Source: Nitrospirota bacterium (GTDB lineage: Bacteria > Nitrospirota > Leptospirillia > Leptospirillales > Leptospirillaceae). From it: DNA of 35,981 nt. The stretch is from the NCBI GenBank assembly GCA_021840555.1, contig JAKBXW010000009.1, positions 1 through 35,981 of the forward strand. The letters are read 5' to 3'. Positions 19,269 through 26,946 of this stretch are shown one piece after another. The notes beneath the pieces are model-generated. The model was not told where the DNA came from. It saw only the letters and a program-made list of their open reading frames with translations, and ran no database searches. The number at the start of each line of letters is the position of its first letter. Position 1 is the stretch's first letter. Made by a program: the position numbers and the translations under genes.

Positions 19269-19582
19269 AAGAGTCCCAATCCTTCGTCATGAAGCTGATT
19301 CTGTATCTGGGTATCGAATTTCTTCTGATTCAGGGGGGGATGACCCTCAATCTTTATGGGTCGAGACACAACGAAGGCGGGCTGGAAATGATCTCCTGGT
19401 TTGCCATTACGGGAAGTCTCGCAGCGGGAGTCGGGTTCGGGGCCCTTCTCTCGGAGGCCCGTCCGGAGCCCGAGGCGGGACGGGATCCGGGACTTCTCTG
19501 GAGAATGTCCCCCCAGCTTCCCTGGATCTTCGCCCTGACCCTGATGTACGGGGAATCGTTCATTTATTTTCCCAAATTCTGA
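19265..19582 (+). CDS. Small membrane protein downstream of rlmN
   Basis: I do not recognise this protein. It has 105 residues and three hydrophobic segments: about 10-28 (LILYLGIEFLLIQGGMTL), 43-62 (ISWFAITGSLAAGVGFGALL) and 87-102. A charged stretch rich in Glu, Pro and Arg lies between the second and third. The GTG at 19265 overlaps the rlmN stop (GTGA) and has GGGAGGAG upstream; an ATG at 19289 is an alternative. It is convergent with cheV, 18 bases away. Coupling to rlmN is clear but says little about function. Confidence 0.7.
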   Translation: MKESQSFVMKLILYLGIEFLLIQGGMTLNLYGSRHNEGGLEMISWFAITGSLAAGVGFGALLSEARPEPEAGRDPGLLWRMSPQLPWIFALTLMYGESFIYFPKF

Positions 19583-19600
19583 GACGAGGGAACATTCCTT

Positions 19601-20587
19601 TTAAGGCTTGACCGCGATCCCCTTCTCCTTGTGACGGGTCAGGGCCGCGTTGAGGGCGTCCAGGAATTTCTGGGGTTCGAACTTCACCACATACTCGTCA
19701 ATCCCCAGCTCCCGGCCTTTCCTCATGTTCTCCGTCCCGCTCATGGAGGAGTTCATGATGACGGGAATACTCTTCCATTCAGGGTTTTCCTTGATCTTCT
19801 TCACGAAAGAGTACCCGTCCATAACAGGCATCTCGACGTCGGAGATGACGGCCGCGAGCTCCTCCGGATTTTTCTTCCAGATCTGCGCCATCATTGTCAG
19901 TCCCTCTTCCCCGTTCCGAGCCAGCGCGACCTTGTAGCCATCCTTGTCCAGTGCCTTGGACAGCATGTTGCGGGCGACCCCGCTGTCGTCGACTACGAGA
20001 ACGGTCTTTCCTGTGGACTCCGCCTTCGGCAGGGACTCAATGTCGTGCACCTGGCGCGAATAAAGCCCCATCTCCTCGACGATGCTTTCGAAGTCAAGGA
20101 TCAGGAGGACACGCCCCGCGTCCGGTCCCTCCGTGAGCTTGATTGTCCCGACGACACTCGAATCCTTGTGGGTGGCGGAAGAGGGAAGGTTGATCGGGAC
20201 AATGCTTTTCCAGGACACCCGCCGGATCTGAACGCTCTGATGGACGAGGAAGCCGAGACGGATATTTGAAAACTCCGTCACGATCACCTGGGAGGAGGTG
20301 ATGCCGGGAGGCTCCGTCACACGCATCCACCGGGCGAGATTGATGATGGGAATGACGATGCCCCGAAGATTGATGACCCCGTCCTGGAAGGGGTTGGCGT
20401 TTGGCACCGGGGTGATTTCCGGGAGTTTGATGATCTCGATCACCTTGGCCACGTTGACCCCGTAAATCCCCTCCATGACCTTATCGGGATTGTTTTTGTC
20501 CACCTGAAAGATGCGAAAGTCCACAAGCTCCATCTGGTTGGTCCCGACCTGGAGAACGAGATTCTCGATATCTGTTTTACCGCTCAT
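19601..20587 (-). CDS. cheV: Chemotaxis protein CheV (CheW domain plus receiver)
   Basis: Coupling protein that links chemoreceptors to CheA and is tuned by phosphorylation. It has 328 residues. The CheW-like domain covers about 15-185, with VDFRIF, the receptor-binding INLRGIVIPIINLARW and a later LGFLVHQSVQIRRVSW. The receiver domain covers about 194-318, with Asp200/Asp201 in VVDDSG, phospho-acceptor Asp250 in ISDVEMPVMDGYS, Ser280 in the NSSMSG loop and Lys302 in VVKFEP. It is the last gene of a four-gene operon with two chemoreceptors and an ODP-like protein, 54 bases behind the short receptor. CAGGAACG lies ahead of the ATG. Confidence 0.94.
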   Translation of the reverse strand: MSGKTDIENLVLQVGTNQMELVDFRIFQVDKNNPDKVMEGIYGVNVAKVIEIIKLPEITPVPNANPFQDGVINLRGIVIPIINLARWMRVTEPPGITSSQVIVTEFSNIRLGFLVHQSVQIRRVSWKSIVPINLPSSATHKDSSVVGTIKLTEGPDAGRVLLILDFESIVEEMGLYSRQVHDIESLPKAESTGKTVLVVDDSGVARNMLSKALDKDGYKVALARNGEEGLTMMAQIWKKNPEELAAVISDVEMPVMDGYSFVKKIKENPEWKSIPVIMNSSMSGTENMRKGRELGIDEYVVKFEPQKFLDALNAALTRHKEKGIAVKP

Positions 20588-20641
20588 CGTTCCTGACTCC
20601 TGACAAGGTGTTTTTATCTTCGGGACTCCGTCCCGCGGATC

Positions 20642-21283
20642 CTAGGCTTTCGAGAAGACCCCCCGGATCAGCTGGCTCATCCGGTCGGACCGGCCGACAA
20701 CGATCCCCAGAAACTTTTTGAGAAGATTTCCGGAGGCGACGTCCTTCATGTGGGCCACGCTCTGCTCGATCTTCTCCGAGAAATCCTTCATCTCTCCGAT
20801 CCGGCTCTGCACATCCTCGATGCTCTCCCGCATGGCCCCGAGTTCGGCGCCGATCGACTCCACCGTCTTGGAAATTTCCTCGACCGACTTTCGCGTCCTG
20901 TCGGAGAGCTTCTTGATCTCCTCCGCCACCACGGCGAACCCACGTCCGGCCTCCTTGGCGTGGGCGGCCTCGATCGCGGCGTTGATCGACAGAAGGTTCA
21001 CCTGGGTCGAGATCTCCCGAATCTCGAGCCCGATCGCCGAAATCCGTTCGAGAACCGTCTGGAAGCGCTCGAGGTTCGCGATCGACTCCTGCCCCTTCCG
21101 GATCATGGTCGACACGTCGATCCGTTCCATCCGCGTCCGGAGGATGTCGGTCATGGAGCCGATGTCCCGGTCGTGCATCCGGTTGATTTCCTCGAGCTGC
21201 ACGATATAGTTTCGTACAAAAACCAGATCCGCCTGAAGCTCGCCCAGGGCCAGACGCTCCCTTTCGCACAGTCTCTCACCCAT
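20642..21283 (-). CDS. Short cytoplasmic methyl-accepting chemotaxis protein
   Basis: Chemoreceptor of only 213 residues, made almost entirely of signalling helices and without membrane segments or a sensor domain. The hairpin tip that binds CheA and CheW is at about residues 86-130, with [22 protein letters not shown] followed by [19 protein letters not shown]. This resembles soluble receptors such as Tm14 of Thermotoga, which need a partner protein for sensing. About 65 residues of N-terminal helix precede the hairpin. The ATG at 21283 has AAAGGGAGGGA at normal spacing; a TTG ten codons upstream lacks one. The gene immediately upstream in the operon codes for an ODP-like protein, the natural candidate for the sensing partner. 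Confidence 0.88.
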   Translation of the reverse strand: MGERLCERERLALGELQADLVFVRNYIVQLEEINRMHDRDIGSMTDILRTRMERIDVSTMIRKGQESIANLERFQTVLERISAIGLEIREISTQVNLLSINAAIEAAHAKEAGRGFAVVAEEIKKLSDRTRKSVEEISKTVESIGAELGAMRESIEDVQSRIGEMKDFSEKIEQSVAHMKDVASGNLLKKFLGIVVGRSDRMSQLIRGVFSKA

Positions 21284-21333
21284 GCTGTCCCTCCCTTTCG
21301 GTCCTTCCGTCAACGGTCTGTCTCACCTGGATC

Positions 21334-22083
21334 TCAGGTGAAGATGTTCGCGTCGAAGCCGACGCGCGCCTTTCCGATCCAGTCCAGGAACTTCCGGGCT
21401 TCCGGCTCCCGGAAGATGGATCCGTGCTGGGGACAGATCATCCGGATCGGAAGGTTCCGGATCTTCGACAGCCAGTACTCGATCGCCCGCGAGGTCGCCA
21501 CGTACCGCACATGGAATCCCTCCATGTGGCGGACATGGTCCTCGAAGTTCTCCACATAGAGGGGCGTCTCCCCCTTGGGATAGATCGCGGCGCCCAGATC
21601 CCCCGTGAAGAGGATGCCCGAGGCGTGGTCGAAGACATGGAAATTCCCCGGGGAATGGAGAAAATGGGCCGGGATGAAATCCAGGCGGTTGCCGGAAGGG
21701 AGGGAAAGCGTCCCTCCCCCGTCCGGGATCCCCTCGATCCTGTCCAGGGCCGTCACCCCGTAGTGCAGGAGAAACCGGATCCAGAGCGCGGAGACGTGAA
21801 CCCGGGCCGGGGTCATGTCCATCCAGGAGGCGAGCCCCCCTCCCACGTCAGGATCCTGGTGGCAGAGGAAGATGTGGTCGACCTTTTCCGGATCCGCGAA
21901 CTCGCTCATGTTCACCACCACCCGGGAAAAGACCCCGAACCCCCCGGGGTCGAGCAGGGTCCCCCGGCCGTTGTCGACGATCAGGTACTGGTTCGTCTGC
22001 ACCCCTTCCTCGAGGCCCGTTTCGTCGCGGCCAAGCCAGACGAATTTGTGGTTGGGGGAATCAAAGACGATCTCCGATGCCAT
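21334..22083 (-). CDS. ODP-like di-iron oxygen-binding protein (metallo-beta-lactamase fold)
   Basis: Soluble protein of 249 residues related to the metallo-beta-lactamase-like domain of flavodiiron proteins but lacking the flavodoxin domain. The putative di-iron ligands are in family order: His75, Asp77 and Asp79 in CHQDPDVGG, His143 in LHSPGN, bridging Asp162 in TGDLG, and His220 in CPQHGS. The usual HxExDH motif thus reads HxDxDV, with Glu replaced by Asp and the final His by Val. Known ODP proteins bind O2 at a reduced di-iron site, and the one in Treponema denticola has been described as a chemotaxis sensor of Fe(II) and oxygen. The position between two cytoplasmic chemoreceptor genes supports the same role. 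GAGGAGG lies just before the ATG. Confidence 0.87.
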   Translation of the reverse strand: MASEIVFDSPNHKFVWLGRDETGLEEGVQTNQYLIVDNGRGTLLDPGGFGVFSRVVVNMSEFADPEKVDHIFLCHQDPDVGGGLASWMDMTPARVHVSALWIRFLLHYGVTALDRIEGIPDGGGTLSLPSGNRLDFIPAHFLHSPGNFHVFDHASGILFTGDLGAAIYPKGETPLYVENFEDHVRHMEGFHVRYVATSRAIEYWLSKIRNLPIRMICPQHGSIFREPEARKFLDWIGKARVGFDANIFT

Positions 22084-22146
22084 GGAACCTCCTCATCGAT
22101 GTTGACCGACATCCGGTCGGGATTGAATCTTCTGGGAGAAGGGGGA

Positions 22147-23331
22147 TCACTGTCCTTTCCTCACCTTTTTGAGATTCTCGTCAAGTGCGACCACCAGGGA
22201 TTCGAGTTGCTTTCTGACCTCCGACACGTTGCGGGACTGTTTTTCCGTCACGCCGACGATGCCGTTCAAGGTCTCGGACAGAATCGTCGCGCGGTCGACG
22301 ATCGAGGCGAAGACCGTCCCCACTCCCTGGGCCTTCTTCTGGCTTTCCTCGACCTTTCCCAGGGTTCCGTGGATCAGGGTCGCCGTGCGGGTCGTCTCTC
22401 CCTGGGTCTCCCGGATGGTCGTGCCGATTTCCTTCGTGGCGCGAATGGTCCGCTCCGCAAGTTTACGCACCTCGTCGGCCACCACCGCGAACCCTCTTCC
22501 CTGCTCGCCCGCCCGGGCCGCCTCGATGGCGGCATTCAGGGCCAGAAGGTTCGTCTGGCTCGCGATGTCGTCGATCACTTCGACCACCTTCCCGATCTCC
22601 TGGCTTCGGGCGTTGAGCCCGTTCACGACTTCCACGAGAGCGCGCATGGCCTCCCCCGCCTCCAGAACCTGGGAGAGCAGGGCTTCGAGGGTCTGGCGTC
22701 CGCCCTCCCCCTCCGAGCGGGTTTTCTGGGATTCGGCCGCCACCTTTCCGGTCGCCACCACGATCTCCCGGATGCCGGAATCGAGCTCCCCGACGGCCCG
22801 GGAGAGGACCTGGGATGAGCGGCTCTGGGACTCTGCCGATTGTTCGAGGAGCCGGTCGGCGGTCACGTCCCGAAAAACGGTCATGTACCCCAGAGCCTTT
22901 CCGGAAACGGGATCGGCCACCACCTCCGTCGTCGAGAGAAGGGAAATCCCTCCGATCTCCATCACCTGATTTTTCCGGATCTCTCCGGGCCGAAGCCCCT
23001 CGAGAATCTTCCGGATCCGGTCCGGATCCTTGTGGAACCGGTGGATGGAGCCATCCATCACCTCGGAGGCGGAGACGCCGAAGGAGCGCTTCATCTCCGC
23101 CTCCATGGCGGAGACGATCTTCTTCATGGCCTGGTTCATGTAAAGGATCCGGTTCCCCGCGCGCCCGCTTCCCGTCTCGGGCGACGCGATCGCGATCCCG
23201 AGATCGGGAACAGCGTCCAGGATCTTCCGGAGAACACGGGAATCCTCGAGAAAATCCTCCCCGGATCTCTCTCTTAAGCCGACCTGCTCCCGTCCTTCCT
23301 CACGACGATTGCCACCGCCGAACAAGCTCAT
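22147..23331 (-). CDS. Cytoplasmic PAS-domain methyl-accepting chemotaxis protein
   Basis: Chemoreceptor of 394 residues without membrane helices. A PAS-type sensor covers about residues 33-160, with [12 protein letters not shown] and a segment [16 protein letters not shown] that carries His97 and His100. This subtype is common in soluble and Aer-like receptors; its ligand (heme, flavin or none) cannot be told from sequence. The signalling domain covers about 170-394 with the conserved tip [20 protein letters not shown], then [20 protein letters not shown]. The ATG at 23331 is preceded by GGGGAGGGG; an in-frame upstream extension of ten codons is not supported. It is the first gene of the chemotaxis operon, about 60 bases downstream of a sigma28-like promoter. 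Confidence 0.91.
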   Translation of the reverse strand: MSLFGGGNRREEGREQVGLRERSGEDFLEDSRVLRKILDAVPDLGIAIASPETGSGRAGNRILYMNQAMKKIVSAMEAEMKRSFGVSASEVMDGSIHRFHKDPDRIRKILEGLRPGEIRKNQVMEIGGISLLSTTEVVADPVSGKALGYMTVFRDVTADRLLEQSAESQSRSSQVLSRAVGELDSGIREIVVATGKVAAESQKTRSEGEGGRQTLEALLSQVLEAGEAMRALVEVVNGLNARSQEIGKVVEVIDDIASQTNLLALNAAIEAARAGEQGRGFAVVADEVRKLAERTIRATKEIGTTIRETQGETTRTATLIHGTLGKVEESQKKAQGVGTVFASIVDRATILSETLNGIVGVTEKQSRNVSEVRKQLESLVVALDENLKKVRKGQ

Positions 23332-23390
23332 GAAACCCCTCCCCGAAATCTGTCCCCTCACAGGAGCATTAAACGCTCACCATGATACTC

Positions 23391-23417
23391 TTATCGGGCC
23401 TTTTTTCAAAAGCTGAA
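23391..23417 (-). promoter_or_regulatory. Sigma28 (FliA)-like flagellar promoter of the chemotaxis operon
   Basis: On the - strand TTCAGCTT (23417-23410) and CCCGATAA (23398-23391) are separated by 11 bases. The consensus is TAAAGTTT-N11-GCCGATAA. The -10 matches at seven of eight positions and the -35 at five of eight. The site is 60 bases upstream of the first chemotaxis gene, as expected for co-regulation with late flagellar genes. Confidence 0.6.
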
Positions 23418-23646
23418 CATAAGCCCCGACCTATCTCCGAAAAGAGGCGCCATAGCCTCCGCACCGGGTCCGGCAGGAAAGACGGGATCGACCCTCTTAT
23501 AAAGAAACATCGCAAAAACCGCGGACAGGATTTCTCTGAAAACCTTCCTGTCGGAGGGAGAGGAAAAATCTGATGAGGGTATGGCGGAACGATCTCCGTG
23601 CCTGGCAAAATGACCGGGACTCTTTATGTATGAAGACGTCCCCGGC
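23418..23646. other. Gap between the LigB-like gene and the chemotaxis promoter
   Basis: The full gap from 23332 to 23646 is 315 bases. Apart from the sigma28-like site it holds no reading frame I can support. A weak inverted pair GACAGGA (23524-23530) and TCCTGTC (23546-23552) is present without a T-run, so it is not a convincing terminator. Confidence 0.5.
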
Positions 23647-24441
23647 TTACACGAAGATCGGATCGAAGGCAGCAAGGACCTGGACAAGGCCAGGGATCCG
23701 CTCTTTGGCCCACAAGCGTCCCCCACGGACACCCAGTCCTTTCAGAAGGTGGAGCTCCCGAAGTCGTCCGGGGGGATCGAGCCGGTCGAGAGTCTCCCGC
23801 GTGAGCTCCGGAAGGAAGCTCCAGTCCGGGTTCTCCCGGTCGAAGACATTCGTCCTGATCCTTTCCGTCCAGAGCGGTATCGCCGGATCTTCCTGCCCCC
23901 GGGCCATCTCCATCGGATTCTGTGACCATACCCCCGAGACGAGCAGAAGGAGCCGTTTCAAACCAGCGGACTCGAGCCTCCTGAGGGACTCCCCCAGAAG
24001 AGAAGCCTGCCTCACCCCCGAGAGCGACTGGGACACCGGAACGACAGGAGTCGTCCCTTCCGGAAGAAGAAAAAAGAGCGGGACGGAGATGGCGTGGTCG
24101 ACTCCATGGACCCCTTCCGCGACGGAGATCCCCAGGTGTCGTCCCGATGCCACAATCCGGCGGGCGAGGTCGGGGTCTCCCGGCGGGTCATACTGGTAAT
24201 GATGGCCGAATCCGGAGAAATCGCGGGAAGAACAGTGCTCGGTGGAGCCATCGACAAGGGTCACGTGGCGCGTTTGCCACCCGGGTGTGTAGGCGATGAC
24301 TGCGGAAAAGGGTTCGGCCGAGCGGGAAAAGAGGTCCTGCCGCAATCCGACAAACTTCCCCAGCGTCTCCCTGTCCGATCCCGCCTTCCAGGAAGACAGA
24401 AGGTCAGGGCTGTGCGGAGCCATGACCGGCCAGAGCTCCAT
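23647..24441 (-). CDS. LigB-like class III extradiol dioxygenase family protein
   Basis: Protein of 264 residues resembling the catalytic LigB subunit family, non-heme iron enzymes that open aromatic rings; the wider family also contains Memo-type proteins. Marks are APHSPDLL at the N-terminus (His10), FSGFGHHYQYD (about 75-85), and GVDHAISVPLFFLLP with His116, the position of a metal ligand in the family. There is no ring-hydroxylating or small-subunit gene beside it, so an aromatic-degradation role is not supported by context. The ATG at 24441 has GGGAGGAGAA in front and overlaps the stop of the Rsm22-type gene by one base, so the two are translationally coupled. The substrate is unknown. 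Confidence 0.75.
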   Translation of the reverse strand: MELWPVMAPHSPDLLSSWKAGSDRETLGKFVGLRQDLFSRSAEPFSAVIAYTPGWQTRHVTLVDGSTEHCSSRDFSGFGHHYQYDPPGDPDLARRIVASGRHLGISVAEGVHGVDHAISVPLFFLLPEGTTPVVPVSQSLSGVRQASLLGESLRRLESAGLKRLLLLVSGVWSQNPMEMARGQEDPAIPLWTERIRTNVFDRENPDWSFLPELTRETLDRLDPPGRLRELHLLKGLGVRGGRLWAKERIPGLVQVLAAFDPIFV

Positions 24442-25565
24442 CAGTTCTCCTCCCGGGAAATTTCCCAGAGGGTTCCGTCCGATCGACGGACTCCGACCAC
24501 CGACTCTCCGGTCGGCCATTCCACGAATCCTCCCTCCCGCCCCGGAGTGCTCCCCGCGGTTCGCGGGTCGACGATCGAATCGCCCCGCCTTAGCCGGCCG
24601 AAAGCCTTCGTATCCTCATGACGGTTCCGGTTCAGGAGACGAAGCCGGATGAGGGCTTTCCCGTCGCAGAACAACCCCCACGCCATTCCTTTTTCCTTAT
24701 GGAGAGGGGAAACGAGGCGAAGGGAGCGTGGACCGGCCTCACCCTCCCCCGCCCTCCTCGAAAGCACAAGATAGGTCATCTTGAGAGAATCCTTGATATG
24801 ACCGAGGGAGGCAGCGGTCCTTTTCATTGTGGACGAAAAAGGCGTCGGACGGTCTTCATGGCACCAGTCGGCCGGATCCTCAAGGGCCGGACAGGGCCCT
24901 CGACGGTCGTTCGGACAGGGAGCCTCGACATGAAGATCCGGAAATCGGCCCAGGAGATCGTCCCCGAGAGAAAGCAGCGCACGGGACGAGCGCCGGTCGG
25001 CCGGCTCGACGAGGATCATCATTCCGCCCGGCGACAGGCGGGAGAAGAAGGTGGCGAGCAGGTCACGGAAACCGGAAAGGCGATCTTCGTTTTCCGCCAG
25101 AAGATTGGCCATGGAGAGAAGATCGATCTCCCCCGTCACCTCTTCGAGAAGATCCTTTCGATCCGGCAGAATGGCCTCCCGGAGACGGAGGCGGATGGGA
25201 ACGGGGCGGATCCAGTGATCCGAGAGGTCCTGCAGTGCCGCTCTGGATCGGTCGACGCACAGAAGATCGATCTCATGGGCGCTCTCCTCCAGAAGACCCT
25301 CCGACAGTCCCCGGACAAACTCCCCCGTTCCCGTGCCGAGGTCGATCGCCGACAGGCGCTTTTTCCCATTGAAGGCCGTTATACCTCTGTTTTTGATCTC
25401 CCGGGAAAGCGCAATCCCCTTTTCGAATCCCACCGTCCCGAAATACTCCCCGTAGGCCTTCCGGAATTCGGGATCGTCCATATATCCGCCGTCAAGGCTT
25501 CTTTTCGTAAACCCGCGGGACAGCTCCTCAAGGACAGCCACCTTTCGACTCTTTTTGTTTCCCAT
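24441..25565 (-). CDS. Rsm22-family ribosomal small-subunit methyltransferase-like protein
   Basis: SAM-dependent methyltransferase-like protein of 374 residues. Motif I is AIDLGTGTGEFV near residue 75, followed by LLCVDRS (motif II), LLSMANLLAE (motif IV position) and a core ending near residue 200 with GGMMILVEP. A cysteine cluster follows in which APCPN, GPCPA and DWCHED are spaced as in the Rsm22 family, where these residues may bind iron-sulfur or zinc. The C-terminal part (ALIRLRLLNRNRHEDTKAFGRLRRGDSIV) looks like a small RNA-binding beta domain. Rsm22 proteins act on the mitochondrial small ribosomal subunit; the bacterial target is not established. It is the first gene of a pair with the LigB-like gene and divergent from hisS. 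Confidence 0.78.
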   Translation of the reverse strand: MGNKKSRKVAVLEELSRGFTKRSLDGGYMDDPEFRKAYGEYFGTVGFEKGIALSREIKNRGITAFNGKKRLSAIDLGTGTGEFVRGLSEGLLEESAHEIDLLCVDRSRAALQDLSDHWIRPVPIRLRLREAILPDRKDLLEEVTGEIDLLSMANLLAENEDRLSGFRDLLATFFSRLSPGGMMILVEPADRRSSRALLSLGDDLLGRFPDLHVEAPCPNDRRGPCPALEDPADWCHEDRPTPFSSTMKRTAASLGHIKDSLKMTYLVLSRRAGEGEAGPRSLRLVSPLHKEKGMAWGLFCDGKALIRLRLLNRNRHEDTKAFGRLRRGDSIVDPRTAGSTPGREGGFVEWPTGESVVGVRRSDGTLWEISREEN

Positions 25566-25663
25566 CGCCCTCTGCTAGAATGAAGGTTCGAACGTTTATC
25601 GCTAATCAGGGAATAGTCTTCGGACTTTCTCCCGATCGCATTCACCTATAAGAATGGACCTCC

Positions 25664-26941
25664 ATGAAATACCAGGCCCCCCGTGGCGTCAAAGACCTTC
25701 TCCCCCCCGACTCTGAAACCTTTCGCCGTCTGGAAGACGAAGTCAGGGAGGTCTTCGGCCGTTCAGGGTTTCGAGAAATCCGGCTTCCCCTCTTCGAGTC
25801 CGCAGATCTTTTCGCACGATCGATCGGGGAGTCAACCGATATCGTCGAAAAGGAGATGTACCTTTTTTCCGGAAAAGGAGGTGAATCGCTGGCTCTCAGA
25901 CCCGAAGGGACAGCCTCGCTGATCCGGGCCGCGATCGAACACCGTCTGGCCGAACCGGGACGGTTGGAACGGCTGTTCTACCAGGGACCGATGTTCAGGC
26001 ACGAACGGCCCCAGGCAGGACGGCTCCGACAGTTTCATCAAGCCGGAGCCGAGATTCTCGGGTCGTCGGACCCGGACGATGACGTGGACCTGATTGCCAC
26101 GGTCAGCCGCCACGCACTGGAATCAAAAATCCCGGCTTCCCGCCTTCTCATCAACAGCATGGGGTGCCCCGAATGCCGCCCCGCCTACCGGGAAATTCTG
26201 GTCGGATACCTTGAGAAGAACCTCGACACCCTGTGCGAGACATGCCGGCGCCGCACTCACGCCAATCCCCTGAGGGTCCTCGACTGCAAAATTCCATCAT
26301 GCCAGCCGGTCCTTGAGTCTGCGCCACACCTGGCGGACTTTCTCTGCCCTGCTTCCAGAAACCACTTCGAACGCGTCTGCCGTGGGCTTGAAGGGGAAGG
26401 GATCGCCTTCACCGTGTCCCACAGACTCGTACGGGGTCTGGACTACTACACCGAAACGGCCTTCGAATGGGTTTCAGATGCGCTGGGGGCCCAGTCCACA
26501 TGGGCTGCCGGCGGCCGCTACAACGGACTGGTCCGTCACCTCGGTGGAGGCGACGTCCCGGGGGTCGGACTGGCCATCGGAATCGAAAGACTCTTCCTTC
26601 TGAGGGAACTCGCAGGAACGCTTCCAAAAGCCTCAAGGCCCGCTGTCCATCTGGCGGTTCATCCCCTCGAGGAGGCTGCGAAACCCTATGCCCACAGAAT
26701 CCTCGCCTCTCTAAGGGAACAGGGAATATCGGCGGTCGGCATTTTCGGCCAGGCTCGCCTCAAAAAAGCCTTTCTTCAGGCGGAGAGGGAGGGCGCAAGC
26801 TTTATCGGTCTCCTGGGAGGAGACGAGCTGTCGACCGGAACGATCACGATCAAACATCTCGCCTCGGGCATCCAGAAATCCCTGCCGATCTTTCCCCCCG
26901 ACCGCATGGCCGACGCCATTCGTGAACCCTGGGTTTCCTGA
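25664..26941 (+). CDS. hisS: Histidyl-tRNA synthetase
   Basis: Charges tRNA-His. The 425-residue class II synthetase has motif 1 in the N-terminal part (REIRLPLFESADLF), motif 2 MFRHERPQAGRLRQFHQAGAEILG near residue 110, the histidine-specific LVRGLDYYT and AAGGRYNGL, and motif 3 GLAIGIERLFLL. An anticodon-binding domain fills about 328-410. Cysteines in CPECR and CETCRRR around residues 167-190 form an insert seen in many bacterial HisRS proteins. The ATG at 25664 fits the family N-terminus (PRGVKDLLPP); no strong ribosome-binding site or clear promoter is visible in the 98-base gap. It ends five bases before the convergent ccoG. Confidence 0.97.
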   Translation: MKYQAPRGVKDLLPPDSETFRRLEDEVREVFGRSGFREIRLPLFESADLFARSIGESTDIVEKEMYLFSGKGGESLALRPEGTASLIRAAIEHRLAEPGRLERLFYQGPMFRHERPQAGRLRQFHQAGAEILGSSDPDDDVDLIATVSRHALESKIPASRLLINSMGCPECRPAYREILVGYLEKNLDTLCETCRRRTHANPLRVLDCKIPSCQPVLESAPHLADFLCPASRNHFERVCRGLEGEGIAFTVSHRLVRGLDYYTETAFEWVSDALGAQSTWAAGGRYNGLVRHLGGGDVPGVGLAIGIERLFLLRELAGTLPKASRPAVHLAVHPLEEAAKPYAHRILASLREQGISAVGIFGQARLKKAFLQAEREGASFIGLLGGDELSTGTITIKHLASGIQKSLPIFPPDRMADAIREPWVS

Positions 26942-26946
26942 TCTGG

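Noticed and set aside
21424-22818. A 464-codon + strand frame across the ODP-like and PAS-receptor genes
   Set aside because: It spans two well-supported - strand genes and their gap, is rich in His, Asp, Arg and Gly as antisense frames are, and has no domain.
23524-23552. Inverted repeat GACAGGA/TCCTGTC as a terminator of the LigB-like unit
   Set aside because: It has a 15-base loop and no T-run, so it is not a convincing intrinsic terminator.
24618-25583. Long + strand frame opposite the Rsm22-type gene
   Set aside because: Antisense shadow; the - strand frame has clear methyltransferase motifs and a Cys cluster.
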